From Limimaricola hongkongensis DSM 17492 (lineage in GTDB: Bacteria; Pseudomonadota; Alphaproteobacteria; Rhodobacterales; Rhodobacteraceae), in the NCBI RefSeq assembly GCF_000600975.2, contig NZ_KK088653.1, positions 310,501-374,500 of the forward strand: a stretch of 64,000 bases of DNA, given 5' to 3'. The notes below the pieces were generated by a model. That model saw only the letters and a program-made list of their open reading frames with translations. It was not told where the DNA came from and ran no database searches. Every line of letters begins with the position of its first letter. Position 1 is the first letter of the stretch. Shown piece by piece: positions 56,618 to 64,000 of this stretch. The translations under genes and the position numbers were made by a program.

Positions 56618-57121
56618 ATGGACGAGGCCGCCACTAGAGACGCGTTGCTTGCAGCTGTCGAAGATGGCGCTGGGCGGCACAGCTCGCTCATAGTGCTCGA
56701 TGCAGCCCCGCTTCACAGCCTCTGGATCGCCCGCCATCTGCATCTGCTCTTGGAACTGGATCTGACCGTTGCCATTCCCGAGGCAGTCCGAGGGATCTTC
56801 GCGGCACATCAGGACTGCCGAAAGGGGCGGGAGGTGATCGCTTTTCTTGATCGAAATACGCCGCCGTTGGAGATCCGCCAGATCGCCCTACATGAATTCT
56901 ATGGTCATTTTGGCCCCCCGACAGACGCGGCTGAGCCAGTCCCTGTCTTCGCACTTGTTGAAGCCCCGCCTGTTTGGCGGTGCGCAAAGGCACTGCAGCA
57001 TGTTCAGTTCGTCGATGTCCGCGATCTGGCTTGGGTGGCGGAGGAAGCCGGGCTGCTAGAGAGTGTTCATGAGATTGCCCATGCAATCGAACTTCCAGGC
57101 GAAGTCCACGCATGGCGCTGA
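56618..57121 (+). CDS. Possible PIN-like protein of unknown function
   Basis: A 167-residue protein. SSLIVLDAAPLHSLWIARHL and LDLTVAIPEAVRGIFAAHQD resemble the first Asp-containing strand and the PExV step of PIN nucleases, and VQFVDVRDLAWVAEEAG could supply later acidic residues. This is only a resemblance. GGGAGG lies seven bases before ATG 56618. It is divergent from the XRE regulator, which could be a toxin-antitoxin-like or regulatory relation. Confidence 0.5.
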   Translation: MDEAATRDALLAAVEDGAGRHSSLIVLDAAPLHSLWIARHLHLLLELDLTVAIPEAVRGIFAAHQDCRKGREVIAFLDRNTPPLEIRQIALHEFYGHFGPPTDAAEPVPVFALVEAPPVWRCAKALQHVQFVDVRDLAWVAEEAGLLESVHEIAHAIELPGEVHAWR

Positions 57122-57240
57122 TTGCATCCAAAAGTCATCGCAGGTGAGGCCAAGGTGCCCTGTGCGATCGGAGGCGTCGCGCTGATAAACCCACGGGCGG
57201 TGTAAACGTGGAAGGGCGACAAAGTCCGCCGGAGCATTGA

Positions 57241-57490
57241 ATGTTGAGCTTTGACCCGACAATCCTGCTCTTATGCCTCGGGGGTGCCTGCCTGAAGTCG
57301 CTCGCCTGTTCGGTGCCAGGCGATCGCCGTGCTAGAGACCCTCAAGCGGGAAAGGTGGCGCAGGTAGGTCAGAGAAGCTCAGAACGCGACGGAGGGCGCC
57401 AACTCGGGTTTCTAGGCCGCGGGGCTGGTGATGACAAGATGGCGCTCTATACAACGCTCAGAGCCATTTTGATCTTGGATAGAGTGGCGC
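57241..57490 (+). pseudogene. Small ORF interrupted by the IS5 element
   Basis: MLSFDPTILLLCLGGACLKS opens a frame that runs into the IS at 57491. Joining it to the sequence after the right-hand duplication restores a frame to a TGA near 58617 (about 105 residues). No family recognised; it may not be a gene. Confidence 0.25.
57482..57490. repeat. IS5-element target duplication, left copy
   Basis: GAGTGGCGC, repeated at 58542-58550. Confidence 0.9.
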
Positions 57491-58541
57491 GGCGTTGTTG
57501 CAGAACTCGGGCTTAAGTCGTATTTGCCCTTTTCCCCAATGAGGTCATCCCACGCGAACGATCTTGGCAGTGCCGAGGGCTGAGAAGCGGTTCATGAGGG
57601 CGATGCGGATGTGGACTTCGGCGGTCTGGCGTTCGGGGTCTCTTGCGGCGATGCGCTCCCCGAACGCCTTGAGGCATCGCATCTTGGCCTCGACGCGGCT
57701 TCGGACATGGTAGCCGGCCCAGCGTTTCCAGAACGCTCGACCAAAGTGTCGTGTGGCCCGGAGGATGTCGTTGCGGGCGGCAGCTGCCGGCCCATCCTCT
57801 TTCCAGGGTCGTCCATTCTTGCGGACCGGGATGATCGCCGTTGCCTGGCGTTCGATGATCGCGATGTGGCAGCGACGCGTGTCGTAGGCGCCATCGGCGG
57901 TCACGGTGGCGATTGGCTCATCGTCGGGGATCTGGTCGAGCAGGTCTGGAAGGACCGGGCTATCGCCGTCGCGGCTGGGTGTGAACTCCACGGCGCGGAT
58001 ATCAGACGTGGCCGGGTCCATCGCCAAATGGATCTTCCGCCACTGGCGACGGCCCTGCGGCCCATGCTTGCGGGCCTGCCATTCGCCATCGCCCAGGAAT
58101 TTGACCCCGGTGCTGTCGACGAGCAGGTTGAGCGGGCCGCCGGCCCGCCGATACGGGACTTGGACGGCTAGGGTCTTCTGCCTCCGGCACAGCGTCGAGT
58201 AGTCCGGCACCGGCCAGTCCAGACCCGCCATCCGCAACAGGCTGGCCACCATCCCGGCCGTCTGCCTCAGCGGCAGCTTGAACAGAATCTTGATCGACAA
58301 GCAGAACTGGATGGCTCCATCGGAGAAGACCGGCGGACGTCCCGGCCGTCCCTCATGCGGCGCGAGCCACGTCATCTCCCGATCCAGCCAGATCAGCAGG
58401 GAGCCTCGCTTTCGCAGCGCGGCGTTGTAAGCGGACCAGTTCGTCGTGCGGTAGCGGGCAGGCATGGGCTTCGTCATGCCGCCCACCTAAGCGGCTGATC
58501 CGCTGTGTGAACCGTCAGGCGGGGAGTTCTGCAACAACGCC
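57491..58541 (-). mobile_element. Complete IS5-family (IS903-group) insertion sequence
   Basis: 1051 bp. Perfect 18-bp terminal inverted repeats GGCGTTGTTGCAGAACTC, closely resembling IS903 ends in sequence and length, with a 9-bp target duplication GAGTGGCGC on both sides. One intact transposase on the minus strand. Clean ends and duplication point to a recent insertion. Confidence 0.95.
57545..58477 (-). CDS. IS5-family transposase
   Basis: A 310-residue DDE transposase: YRTTNWSAYNAALRKRGSLL at the N-terminus, PLNLLVDSTGVKFLGDGEWQ (first Asp), VTADGAYDTRRCHIAI (second Asp) and YHVRSRVEAKMRCLKAFGER (Glu, within the Y-[2]-R-[3]-E-[6]-K signature). Full length and undamaged. ATG at 58477; GTG 58486 in frame is the alternative. 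Confidence 0.94.
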   Translation of the reverse strand: MTKPMPARYRTTNWSAYNAALRKRGSLLIWLDREMTWLAPHEGRPGRPPVFSDGAIQFCLSIKILFKLPLRQTAGMVASLLRMAGLDWPVPDYSTLCRRQKTLAVQVPYRRAGGPLNLLVDSTGVKFLGDGEWQARKHGPQGRRQWRKIHLAMDPATSDIRAVEFTPSRDGDSPVLPDLLDQIPDDEPIATVTADGAYDTRRCHIAIIERQATAIIPVRKNGRPWKEDGPAAAARNDILRATRHFGRAFWKRWAGYHVRSRVEAKMRCLKAFGERIAARDPERQTAEVHIRIALMNRFSALGTAKIVRVG

Positions 58542-58550
58542 GAGTGGCGC
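58542..58550. repeat. IS5-element target duplication, right copy
   Basis: GAGTGGCGC, matching 57482-57490. Confidence 0.9.
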
Positions 58551-59510
58551 CTCGCGGTGATGGGGAGAGAGCTGGGAAAGTGTCTGGTGGCGAGACCATC
58601 GTTTGATCCGCATTCCCCTTATCCATGCCCGGGCTTGATGACCACCTTGCCGATCCGATGCATGTGCTGATGGCGCCGAGCAGCTAGGCCCACCATCGGT
58701 CGTCCCGGCTTGGCCTCCGATCCGGCGGGTTTTGATCTGCTTGGCACGATTTCAGCCCCGACAAAGGCGCGCGGAGTAAGTCTAGAGGTGCGTGAGCGCC
58801 GCGTAGGTCGCGATACGATCGAGAGCGGCCATCAAGCCAAGGCGCGCCCCCAATGGCGCTCTTTCGCGAGCTCCCAGCTGGCGGTCGGCAGGCTAGACGG
58901 CTCTTGGCGCGCTCGGTTATTTGGAGCGCCGTGCCTGCTAGCCTGCGGCTCTAAGTGCCACTTGCAGACGCAGCCCGCCTGAGGCCTTCATGCCGACTGT
59001 CTTCATCGAAGTACCAGGCTGCGCGATGTCCCCCGCGTTTCGCCTGGCTGCCCTCGTCCTGCATCGCCCGCAATGGTTGCGGACAAATGGGTCTTTTGCA
59101 CTAATTCTTAAGTATAGTTTCATAGATTACTTGATTTGCATGAGGTCAATACTTGTCGGCAGTAAGTCTTCCTATGGAAAAGTGGGAAATGACTTTCGAC
59201 CGAGCTGCTCTCGCTCAAGAGAGATGCCGTTGGACGAAGAAACGGCCGGGGCGGACCCCGGCCGAGTAGCGCGAATTCTTACAGGCAAAAGGTTCAGTAC
59301 ATACAGGCAAAGGGCATTCGCGTAGTTCATCGTACTCCATGTTGCCACGTCGACTGTTGATGATTTCACAGTTGGCCGGCGATTTTACGTAGCGTAAGTA
59401 AGTCGCAATGCGAAGGAAGGACGGTGCTTGTACCGATAGTTGAGGGGCCACCCGGTCGAAGCTGAAAACGGGAGGCCCCGCAACAAAGTATCTTTGGCTA
59501 TTGCGGTCAG
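58551..59510. other. Gene-poor interval
   Basis: No frame has both a ribosome site and a plausible protein. An AT-rich patch at 59095-59185 stands out from the GC-rich surroundings; it could be promoter-rich or foreign. Otherwise nothing is seen. Confidence 0.4.
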
Positions 59511-59514
59511 GACG

Positions 59515-59784
59515 CTACCACCAAGTCGGCGGCTGGCCGAAGATGCGCAGAGGGCGCGAGAGAGCGGCATAGGGCGCGATGGTGCCAAAATATGAGCTGG
59601 AGTGGCCGCGGGGCCGGGAGGCGCACCTACGGCGCTCCCTCACGCTTATCTGCATTTGCTTTGATGGCTGTCCTATCGCCGGCCCAAGTCGCTGATGTCT
59701 TCGGGCACCGTCTAATAGGTGCAGGATCAGCTCTTCTGTCTCGGTGAAATTGCCTACTTGGTGCTTGGTGCTGATCGTTGCCAT
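59515..59784 (-). CDS. Hypothetical small protein (uncertain)
   Basis: An 89-residue frame opening MATISTKHQVGNFTETEELI then LHLLDGARRHQRLG, which looks protein-like, and continuing through the ~75-bp repeat, which does not. GAGG is nine bases upstream of 59784. It overlaps the next ORF in another frame, so at most one is fully coding. Confidence 0.35.
   Translation of the reverse strand: MATISTKHQVGNFTETEELILHLLDGARRHQRLGPAIGQPSKQMQISVRERRRCASRPRGHSSSYFGTIAPYAALSRPLRIFGQPPTWW
59567..59637. repeat. ~75-bp hairpin repeat, copy 1
   Basis: Shares the framework GATGGTGCC-AAAT-TG-G...GCGCACCTA-GGCGC with 60190-60263, roughly three quarters identical by eye. Its ends GCATAGG and CACCTAC are partly complementary. 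Lies at the 3' end of a minus-strand ORF. Confidence 0.75.
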
Positions 59785-59959
59785 CGTGACTGACCTCTTG
59801 CGGCGGCGCGGGGTATAGGCCGCCGAATTCGGCCAGCAGCTTTGCGATACTTTCGCGGCGATCTGGTCCATTTGGTAACTCGCAGAGCCGATCTACGAGC
59901 TCGGCATGGCGTTCGGCCGCAATGTGGTGAACCGGGGTAGGCGTCTGCATGTCTGACAT
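59627..59959 (-). CDS. Hypothetical protein (uncertain)
   Basis: A 110-residue frame; residues 1-55 (HHIAAERHAELVDRLCELPN; RRESIAKLLAEFGGLYPAPP) look coding and helical, the rest is less convincing. AAGG precedes ATG 59959. It ends EGAP at the edge of repeat copy 1, exactly as the recombinase-like gene ends QGAP at copy 2, which supports a real 3' boundary. Confidence 0.45.
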   Translation of the reverse strand: MSDMQTPTPVHHIAAERHAELVDRLCELPNGPDRRESIAKLLAEFGGLYPAPPQEVSHDGNDQHQAPSRQFHRDRRADPAPIRRCPKTSATWAGDRTAIKANADKREGAP

Positions 59960-60189
59960 CCTGACCTTGCCAACCGCACCCGATGTTCGCTGCGCTGTCG
60001 CGTGGGTGAACCCCTAACGCTCGCGCGGGGTCGGGCCAAGTGTGGTATTCGAACGTGATCAGGTCTGAAGGTGTACGGGGCGGCGCGCGAACTGGCCGCA
60101 ATCGGCTGTCTGGCGTGGCGCATATGGTCAGCTGTCGCTAGAACCGTGGCGTTACCCACTCCCATATGCCTCGTAGGTCGCCAAAGCGC

Positions 60190-60263
60190 GCCATAGGTGG
60201 CGATGGTGCCGAAATGTGGGTTTGGGTAGCCGCCGAGGCGGGACGCGCACCTATGGCGCGCCC
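60190..60263. repeat. ~75-bp hairpin repeat, copy 2
   Basis: GCGCCATAGGTG and CACCTATGGCGC form a perfect 12-bp stem around about 47 bases. Second copy of the repeat at 59567-59637, same orientation, at the 3' end of the recombinase-like gene whose TAG stop lies within it. Confidence 0.78.
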
Positions 60264-60943
60264 TGAAGGCGCCGCAAAGTTCGGCCGACGGTCGAGGCCG
60301 TCCAAGGCTTGTTGCGCGTGGTGAGCAGGCCGCGACGGTTTGCTTCGCTCGCCAAGGCGGTGTGGTTGGGTGCGATGCCATTGGTCGCCGCGATCTTGGC
60401 GCGCAGCTCCTGCAGTTCTCGCGCCTTGCCGTCGGCCTGCGCGCTGCGGGCACGTCGAGAAGCTGCGGCCGCTTCTGCTGTGTGATCGGACGTGGCCAGG
60501 TGAGGCCGTGAGCGCCGCGGGACAGGGTTGCTCTGGGTATCGCGCAGTGCGCCGTGTTGGATGATAGCGCGGACCATGGCGGGCGGCATCGCGGACAGTA
60601 ATGCCTGACGGCTCACATCGATGATCCGTTCGGCATGCTCATGGAGGGCATCTGCCAGAGTGAGGCGGCCCTCGGGCGTCGCATGCTTGAACAGCAGCGA
60701 AAGGTCCGACACGAGCAGTGATGTGGGCATGCCGGGCGAACCTAGGTGCTCTAGCGTGCGCTTGAGCACAGGGAGATCCTCGAGGCCACGAGCACGGCGT
60801 GCATAGTCTGAGCACCATATCAGCTGCGTGCCTTTTGGTGGGAATGCCCTGATGTGGCGGCCTTGGACTTGCGCGGCTGGATGGCTGCTGAGCTCGATGC
60901 CATGCCGGGGGCCATATGTCAGCAAGATGTAGGCGAACGGCAT
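60251..60943 (-). CDS. Degenerate serine-recombinase-like protein
   Basis: A 230-residue protein. The C-terminal part ALASEANRRGLLTTRNKPWT followed by ASTVGRTLRRL is the DNA-binding recombinase/resolvase pattern. The N-terminal 130 residues keep the layout of a resolvase domain (LLVSDLSLLFKHATPEGRLT), but the expected Y-x-R-x-S catalytic start reads FAYILLTYG, with no Ser or Arg in place. Recombination activity is therefore doubtful; a DNA-binding role is possible. GGAG precedes ATG 60943. Confidence 0.6.
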   Translation of the reverse strand: MPFAYILLTYGPRHGIELSSHPAAQVQGRHIRAFPPKGTQLIWCSDYARRARGLEDLPVLKRTLEHLGSPGMPTSLLVSDLSLLFKHATPEGRLTLADALHEHAERIIDVSRQALLSAMPPAMVRAIIQHGALRDTQSNPVPRRSRPHLATSDHTAEAAAASRRARSAQADGKARELQELRAKIAATNGIAPNHTALASEANRRGLLTTRNKPWTASTVGRTLRRLQGAP

Positions 60944-61153
60944 GTGTAGCTCCGTGCATTTACGTATTTTCGGTAAGTGCATGAATCTGTCTCGTCAACC
61001 GTCGCGAATGGTCGATCCCACATGGGGGTGCTGAGGGGATGCTGCGGGGTTCAGTCATCTCGAATCGAAAAAACGGAATTTGAGCCCGTTATGCTGCGCG
61101 AAAAAACCCCTTAGGAGCATGGGTTTAGGCCCGACGGGCCTCTCCACGTCTCG

Positions 61154-61159
61154 TATAAT
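61154..61159 (+). promoter_or_regulatory. -10 box of the integrase gene
   Basis: TATAAT lies eight bases before ATG 61168. Transcription would start at about that ATG, so translation may be leaderless or begin at the internal ATG 61192. No -35 match was found. Confidence 0.4.
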
Positions 61160-61167
61160 GGCGTCAG

Positions 61168-62139
61168 ATGCAGCAACGAAAGATCTGGCCCATGCCGACC
61201 GCCCCCAAGACCGTCAATGACGCCTGCCTGAGCTGGCTCAAGACCTGCGAACGCAACCAATTGGAGCGCGCCACGCTCAAGGCGTACCGCAGTCATGCCA
61301 ACATTCACATCGTCCCGAAGATTGGTGATCTCTACCTGTGCGATCTGTCGCGCAGCCAGGTGCGCGACTTCATGCATGACCTGCTCGATGCGGGCGTGTC
61401 GCGCGCGCAGGTTAAGAAGGTGATGATCAGCCTGCGCTCGATCCTCTCCGAGGCGATGGAGCGCGAGTGGATGGAGCACAACGTCGCCACCGACGTGAAG
61501 CTCAAGCGTCAGTCGCGTGTGGCCGGTGATGGCAAGGTGATCCCGACCAAGGACGAGATCCGGCTGATCATCGACAAGGCCCCGGCCTCGCACCGCGTCA
61601 TGCTGATCACCGCCATCTTCACCGGCATGCGGATCTCGGAGTTGCGCGGGCTGAGTTGGACAGGCGTTGACTTCGATCGGCGGGTGATCTGCATCACCCA
61701 GCGCGCCGACGAGTTCCAGCAGATCGGCGCGCCGAAGAGCAGGGCAGGGCGACGCGAGATCCCGATGGCGCCGATGGTGCATGACGCGCTGCTGGCGTGG
61801 CGCAACGAGGTTGTCGAAGGCGAGCTGAGTCTGGTCTTCCCAAACTCGAAAGGCAACGTGCAGAGCTACTCGAACATCAACAACCGCGTCTACCGGCCGA
61901 TGATGCGCGAACTCGGCCTTGTCGATGAGGCAGGCAGGCCGCGCTTCGGCTTCCACTCGCTACGCCACGCGGCCGCGTCGCTGTTCATCGAGCAGGGCTG
62001 GAACCCCAAGAAGATCCAGACGATCATCGGCCACGCCTCGATCACCATGACGATGGACACCTACGGGCATCTCTTCGAAAGCGCCGATAACGACGTCGCC
62101 CTGTTCGAAAAGATGGAGCGCGACTTGATGGCGGCGTGA
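61168..62139 (+). CDS. Tyrosine-type site-specific recombinase/integrase
   Basis: A 323-residue phage-type integrase. N-terminal SAM-like core-binding domain (SWLKTCERNQLERATLKAYR), then the catalytic domain with FTGMRISELRGLSWTG (Arg), the beta-strand Lys region (IGAPKSRAGRREIPM), GFHSLRHAAASLFIEQG (His-x-x-Arg), TIIGHASITMTMDTYGHLF (His and nucleophile Tyr). Complete. Probably responsible for bringing in part of the accessory region, but no attachment-site pair was identified. Confidence 0.94.
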   Translation: MQQRKIWPMPTAPKTVNDACLSWLKTCERNQLERATLKAYRSHANIHIVPKIGDLYLCDLSRSQVRDFMHDLLDAGVSRAQVKKVMISLRSILSEAMEREWMEHNVATDVKLKRQSRVAGDGKVIPTKDEIRLIIDKAPASHRVMLITAIFTGMRISELRGLSWTGVDFDRRVICITQRADEFQQIGAPKSRAGRREIPMAPMVHDALLAWRNEVVEGELSLVFPNSKGNVQSYSNINNRVYRPMMRELGLVDEAGRPRFGFHSLRHAAASLFIEQGWNPKKIQTIIGHASITMTMDTYGHLFESADNDVALFEKMERDLMAA

Positions 62140-62180
62140 GAAGCTTGCGGCCGAATGGCCTTGCACCCTATGGGTGAGAG

Positions 62181-62747
62181 ATGACTCCACGCCCGCACTT
62201 CTTCGGCTATGGCAGCCTCGTGAACCGCAGCACGCATGACTTCGTCGAGGCCCACCCGGCCCAGGCGCGAGGCTGGCGCCGGACATGGTGCCTGACTGGG
62301 CACCGCGACCATGCCTTTCTGAGCGTGGTGCGCGACGCGGCGACCACGATCGATGGCCTGATGGCGCATGTGCCGGGTGGCAACTGGGCTGCGCTCGACG
62401 CCCGTGAAGCAGGCTATGCCCGTGTGCGCGCCTGTGACGATGTCGACCACGCTGTTGCTGACCCAGTCGAGGTGGCGATCTACTCAGTCGTGCCGGGCCG
62501 CTGGCCTATGAAGGAGCGCATGCCAATCTTGCTGAGCTACCTCGATGTCGTGGTGCAAGGCTTCTTGCATGAGTTCGGCGAGGCCGGGGCGCAGCGCTTC
62601 TTCGAGACGACGGACGGCTGGGGGGTCGGCATCGTGAATGATCGTGCCACGCCACTCTATCCGCGGCACCGCGTGTTGACCGCCGAAGAAGGCGCTTTCG
62701 TTGACGGCGCGATCGCCATGCGCGGCCTTCAGGTCGAAGCCTTATAG
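62181..62747 (+). CDS. Gamma-glutamylcyclotransferase-like protein
   Basis: A 188-residue protein. HFFGYGSLVNRSTHDFV is the substrate-binding YGSL loop, and GLMAHVPGGNWAALDAREAG includes the expected acidic catalytic position (Glu in DAREAGYAR). Family members cyclise gamma-glutamyl amines; the exact substrate is unknown. It follows the integrase by 41 bases and is convergent with dnaE2. Confidence 0.82.
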   Translation: MTPRPHFFGYGSLVNRSTHDFVEAHPAQARGWRRTWCLTGHRDHAFLSVVRDAATTIDGLMAHVPGGNWAALDAREAGYARVRACDDVDHAVADPVEVAIYSVVPGRWPMKERMPILLSYLDVVVQGFLHEFGEAGAQRFFETTDGWGVGIVNDRATPLYPRHRVLTAEEGAFVDGAIAMRGLQVEAL

Positions 62748-62830
62748 CAGTGGCTCAAGGCCGCGAAGCTGGTCGTGCCTGTAGTTGAAACCGACACCAG
62801 ATGTTTTCGACCGAGATGCCTGGTAATGCT

Positions 62831-64000
62831 TTAGTGAAAATCCCGGCTCGGAAACAGCTGCTTCGCCTGATCGCGCGGGTGGTGGATGCGGGGGGCATGC
62901 CGCGCGGGTCGGGGCGTGTCGTCGGCCTGCGGCTGGGTGATGCCGATCATCTCGCCCAAGGGGTGACCCAGATCGGAGAGGCGTGGGGAGAGGTCCTCGA
63001 TCTGCTCGGCGATCAGATGCACGACGATGCCCTCGCGCTGCAAATACCCGGTGACGCGCAACAGCCGCCCGCCCATCACCGCGTGGCGGAAGCGGTCGTA
63101 GGTCTTGGGCCAGACCACCACGTTCGAAATGCCGGTCTCGTCCTCGAGCGTCAGGAACACCACGCCCGAGGCGGTGCCGGGGCGCTGGCGGGTGATGACG
63201 ACGCCGCAGACGGTGAGGCGATGCAGCCGGGTCGTGGCAAGATCGGCATGCGGGGTGAGGCCGGGCAGGCCGGGGCGCAGAAGCTCCATCGGATGCGCGC
63301 GCAGGCTGAGCCGCATCGAGACGTAATCCTCGACCACCTCCTCGCCCAGATGCATCGGCGGCAGGTCGACCTGCGGCTCGGCCAGCCCCTCGCCGTCGAG
63401 CGGGTCGGCAAAGAGCGGCAGCGGCGCGGGCGCGCGCAGGCCGCGCACCTGCCACAGCGCGTCGCGCCGGGTCAGACCCATCGCGGCGAAGGCGTCGGCC
63501 TCGGCGAGCCGCTCCAGCGCGGCGGAGGCGAGCGCGGTGCGCAGCCACAGGCTTTCGGGGTCAGGATAGCCGTTGCGGCGCGCCGCCGCGATGCGGGCCG
63601 CGTCGTCCTGACGAAAGCCGCGGATCTGGCGAAACCCGAGGCGCAGCGCCAGCTGCCCGTCGGTGCGCCGCTCCAGCGTGTTGTCCCACGCGCTGGCATT
63701 GACGCAGACGGGCCGGATCTCGACCCCGTGCTCGCGCGCATCGCGCACGATCTGGGCGGGGGCGTAGAAGCCCATCGGCTGCGCGTTCAGCAGCGCGCAG
63801 GTGAAGATCGCCGGGTGGTGGCATTTCAGCCATGAAGAAACATAGGTGAGCAGCGCGAAGGCGGCGGCGTGGCTCTCGGGAAAGCCGTAATCGGCAAAGC
63901 CCTCGATCTGCGCAAAGCAGCGCGCGGCGAAATCGGGCGCGTAGCCATTGGCCAGCATGCCGGAGACGAACTTCTCGCGAAAGGCACCGATCGTGCCCAT
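62831..64000 (-). CDS. dnaE2: Error-prone DNA polymerase DnaE2 (C-terminal part)
   Basis: The last 389 residues of the alternative DNA polymerase III alpha subunit used in SOS mutagenesis with ImuA/ImuB. ADYGFPESHAAAFALLTYVS and SSWLKCHHPAIFTCALLNAQ (HhH/finger region), ERRTDGQLALRLGFRQIRGF, and the OB-fold SGVVFLTLEDETGISNVVVW are standard DnaE2 features. The N-terminus and the imuAB genes lie beyond the right edge. Stop TAA at 62831-62833. Confidence 0.96.
   Translation of the reverse strand: MGTIGAFREKFVSGMLANGYAPDFAARCFAQIEGFADYGFPESHAAAFALLTYVSSWLKCHHPAIFTCALLNAQPMGFYAPAQIVRDAREHGVEIRPVCVNASAWDNTLERRTDGQLALRLGFRQIRGFRQDDAARIAAARRNGYPDPESLWLRTALASAALERLAEADAFAAMGLTRRDALWQVRGLRAPAPLPLFADPLDGEGLAEPQVDLPPMHLGEEVVEDYVSMRLSLRAHPMELLRPGLPGLTPHADLATTRLHRLTVCGVVITRQRPGTASGVVFLTLEDETGISNVVVWPKTYDRFRHAVMGGRLLRVTGYLQREGIVVHLIAEQIEDLSPRLSDLGHPLGEMIGITQPQADDTPRPARHAPRIHHPRDQAKQLFPSRDFH

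Noticed and set aside
58990-59325. 111-residue plus-strand frame
   Set aside because: No ribosome site or family features, and it runs across an abrupt composition change.

Overview
The window is GC-rich chromosomal DNA from an alphaproteobacterium, most likely a Rhodobacterales (Roseobacter/Paracoccaceae) member. The evidence is the gene order (aroA-cmk-rpsA-ihfB-trpF-trpB; phoH-ybeY-corC-lnt-metK-trmB; murA-DUF2948-GNAT-hisD-UPF0262-LMWPTP...infA-maf-rne-yacG), a SAM/SAH riboswitch before metK (a class known mainly from Rhodobacterales), and small families typical of the group (DUF2948, UPF0262, standalone Hint protein). All assignments come from reading motifs and context; no database search was run.

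Positions 1-47437 are a conserved core. In order: an Lrp/AsnC regulator; a Hint-domain protein; a minus-strand unit lgt-midA-pgeF; ubiK; an M42 peptidase; a YbjN protein; miaB; two small envelope proteins sharing a WxDPDGCxHW module; the phoH-ybeY-corC-lnt run; riboswitch-controlled metK; trmB; aroA-cmk; PAP2 (opposite strand); rpsA; ihfB; lapA-like; trpF-(small membrane protein)-trpB; two secreted proteins with the same acidic C-terminal tail; DUF2237; DUF2332-pth-rplY (minus); an MFS carrier; an ABC exporter; an acyl-CoA synthetase; tRNA-Thr; murA to LMWPTP; a large repeat-rich PRC-barrel protein on the opposite strand; infA-maf-rne-yacG; tRNA-Phe; and a four-gene Anbu operon (ATP-grasp, alpha-E, transglutaminase, Anbu protease).

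Positions 47438-62750 are an accessory region. It opens with a nest of insertion sequences: an IS3-family element interrupted by both an IS66 element (with clean 8-bp target duplication) and an IS110/IS1111-type element, next to a truncated second IS110 transposase. Then come a compositionally foreign RTX calcium-binding protein, a small HUH-endonuclease-like protein followed by three back-to-back hairpins that all have C-GAA-G loops, a divergent XRE regulator and PIN-like protein, a complete IS5 (IS903-group) element with 9-bp target duplication, small unknown ORFs associated with two copies of a ~75-bp hairpin repeat, a degenerate serine-recombinase-like protein, and a tyrosine integrase. 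A gamma-glutamylcyclotransferase-like gene and the 3' part of dnaE2 (running off the right edge) close the window.

The most interesting points are the HUH protein with its triple GAA-hairpin locus, the shared acidic tails, the solenoid-like repeats in the PRC-barrel protein, the IS1111-type element with a long 3' non-coding end that could encode a bridge RNA, and the riboswitch.
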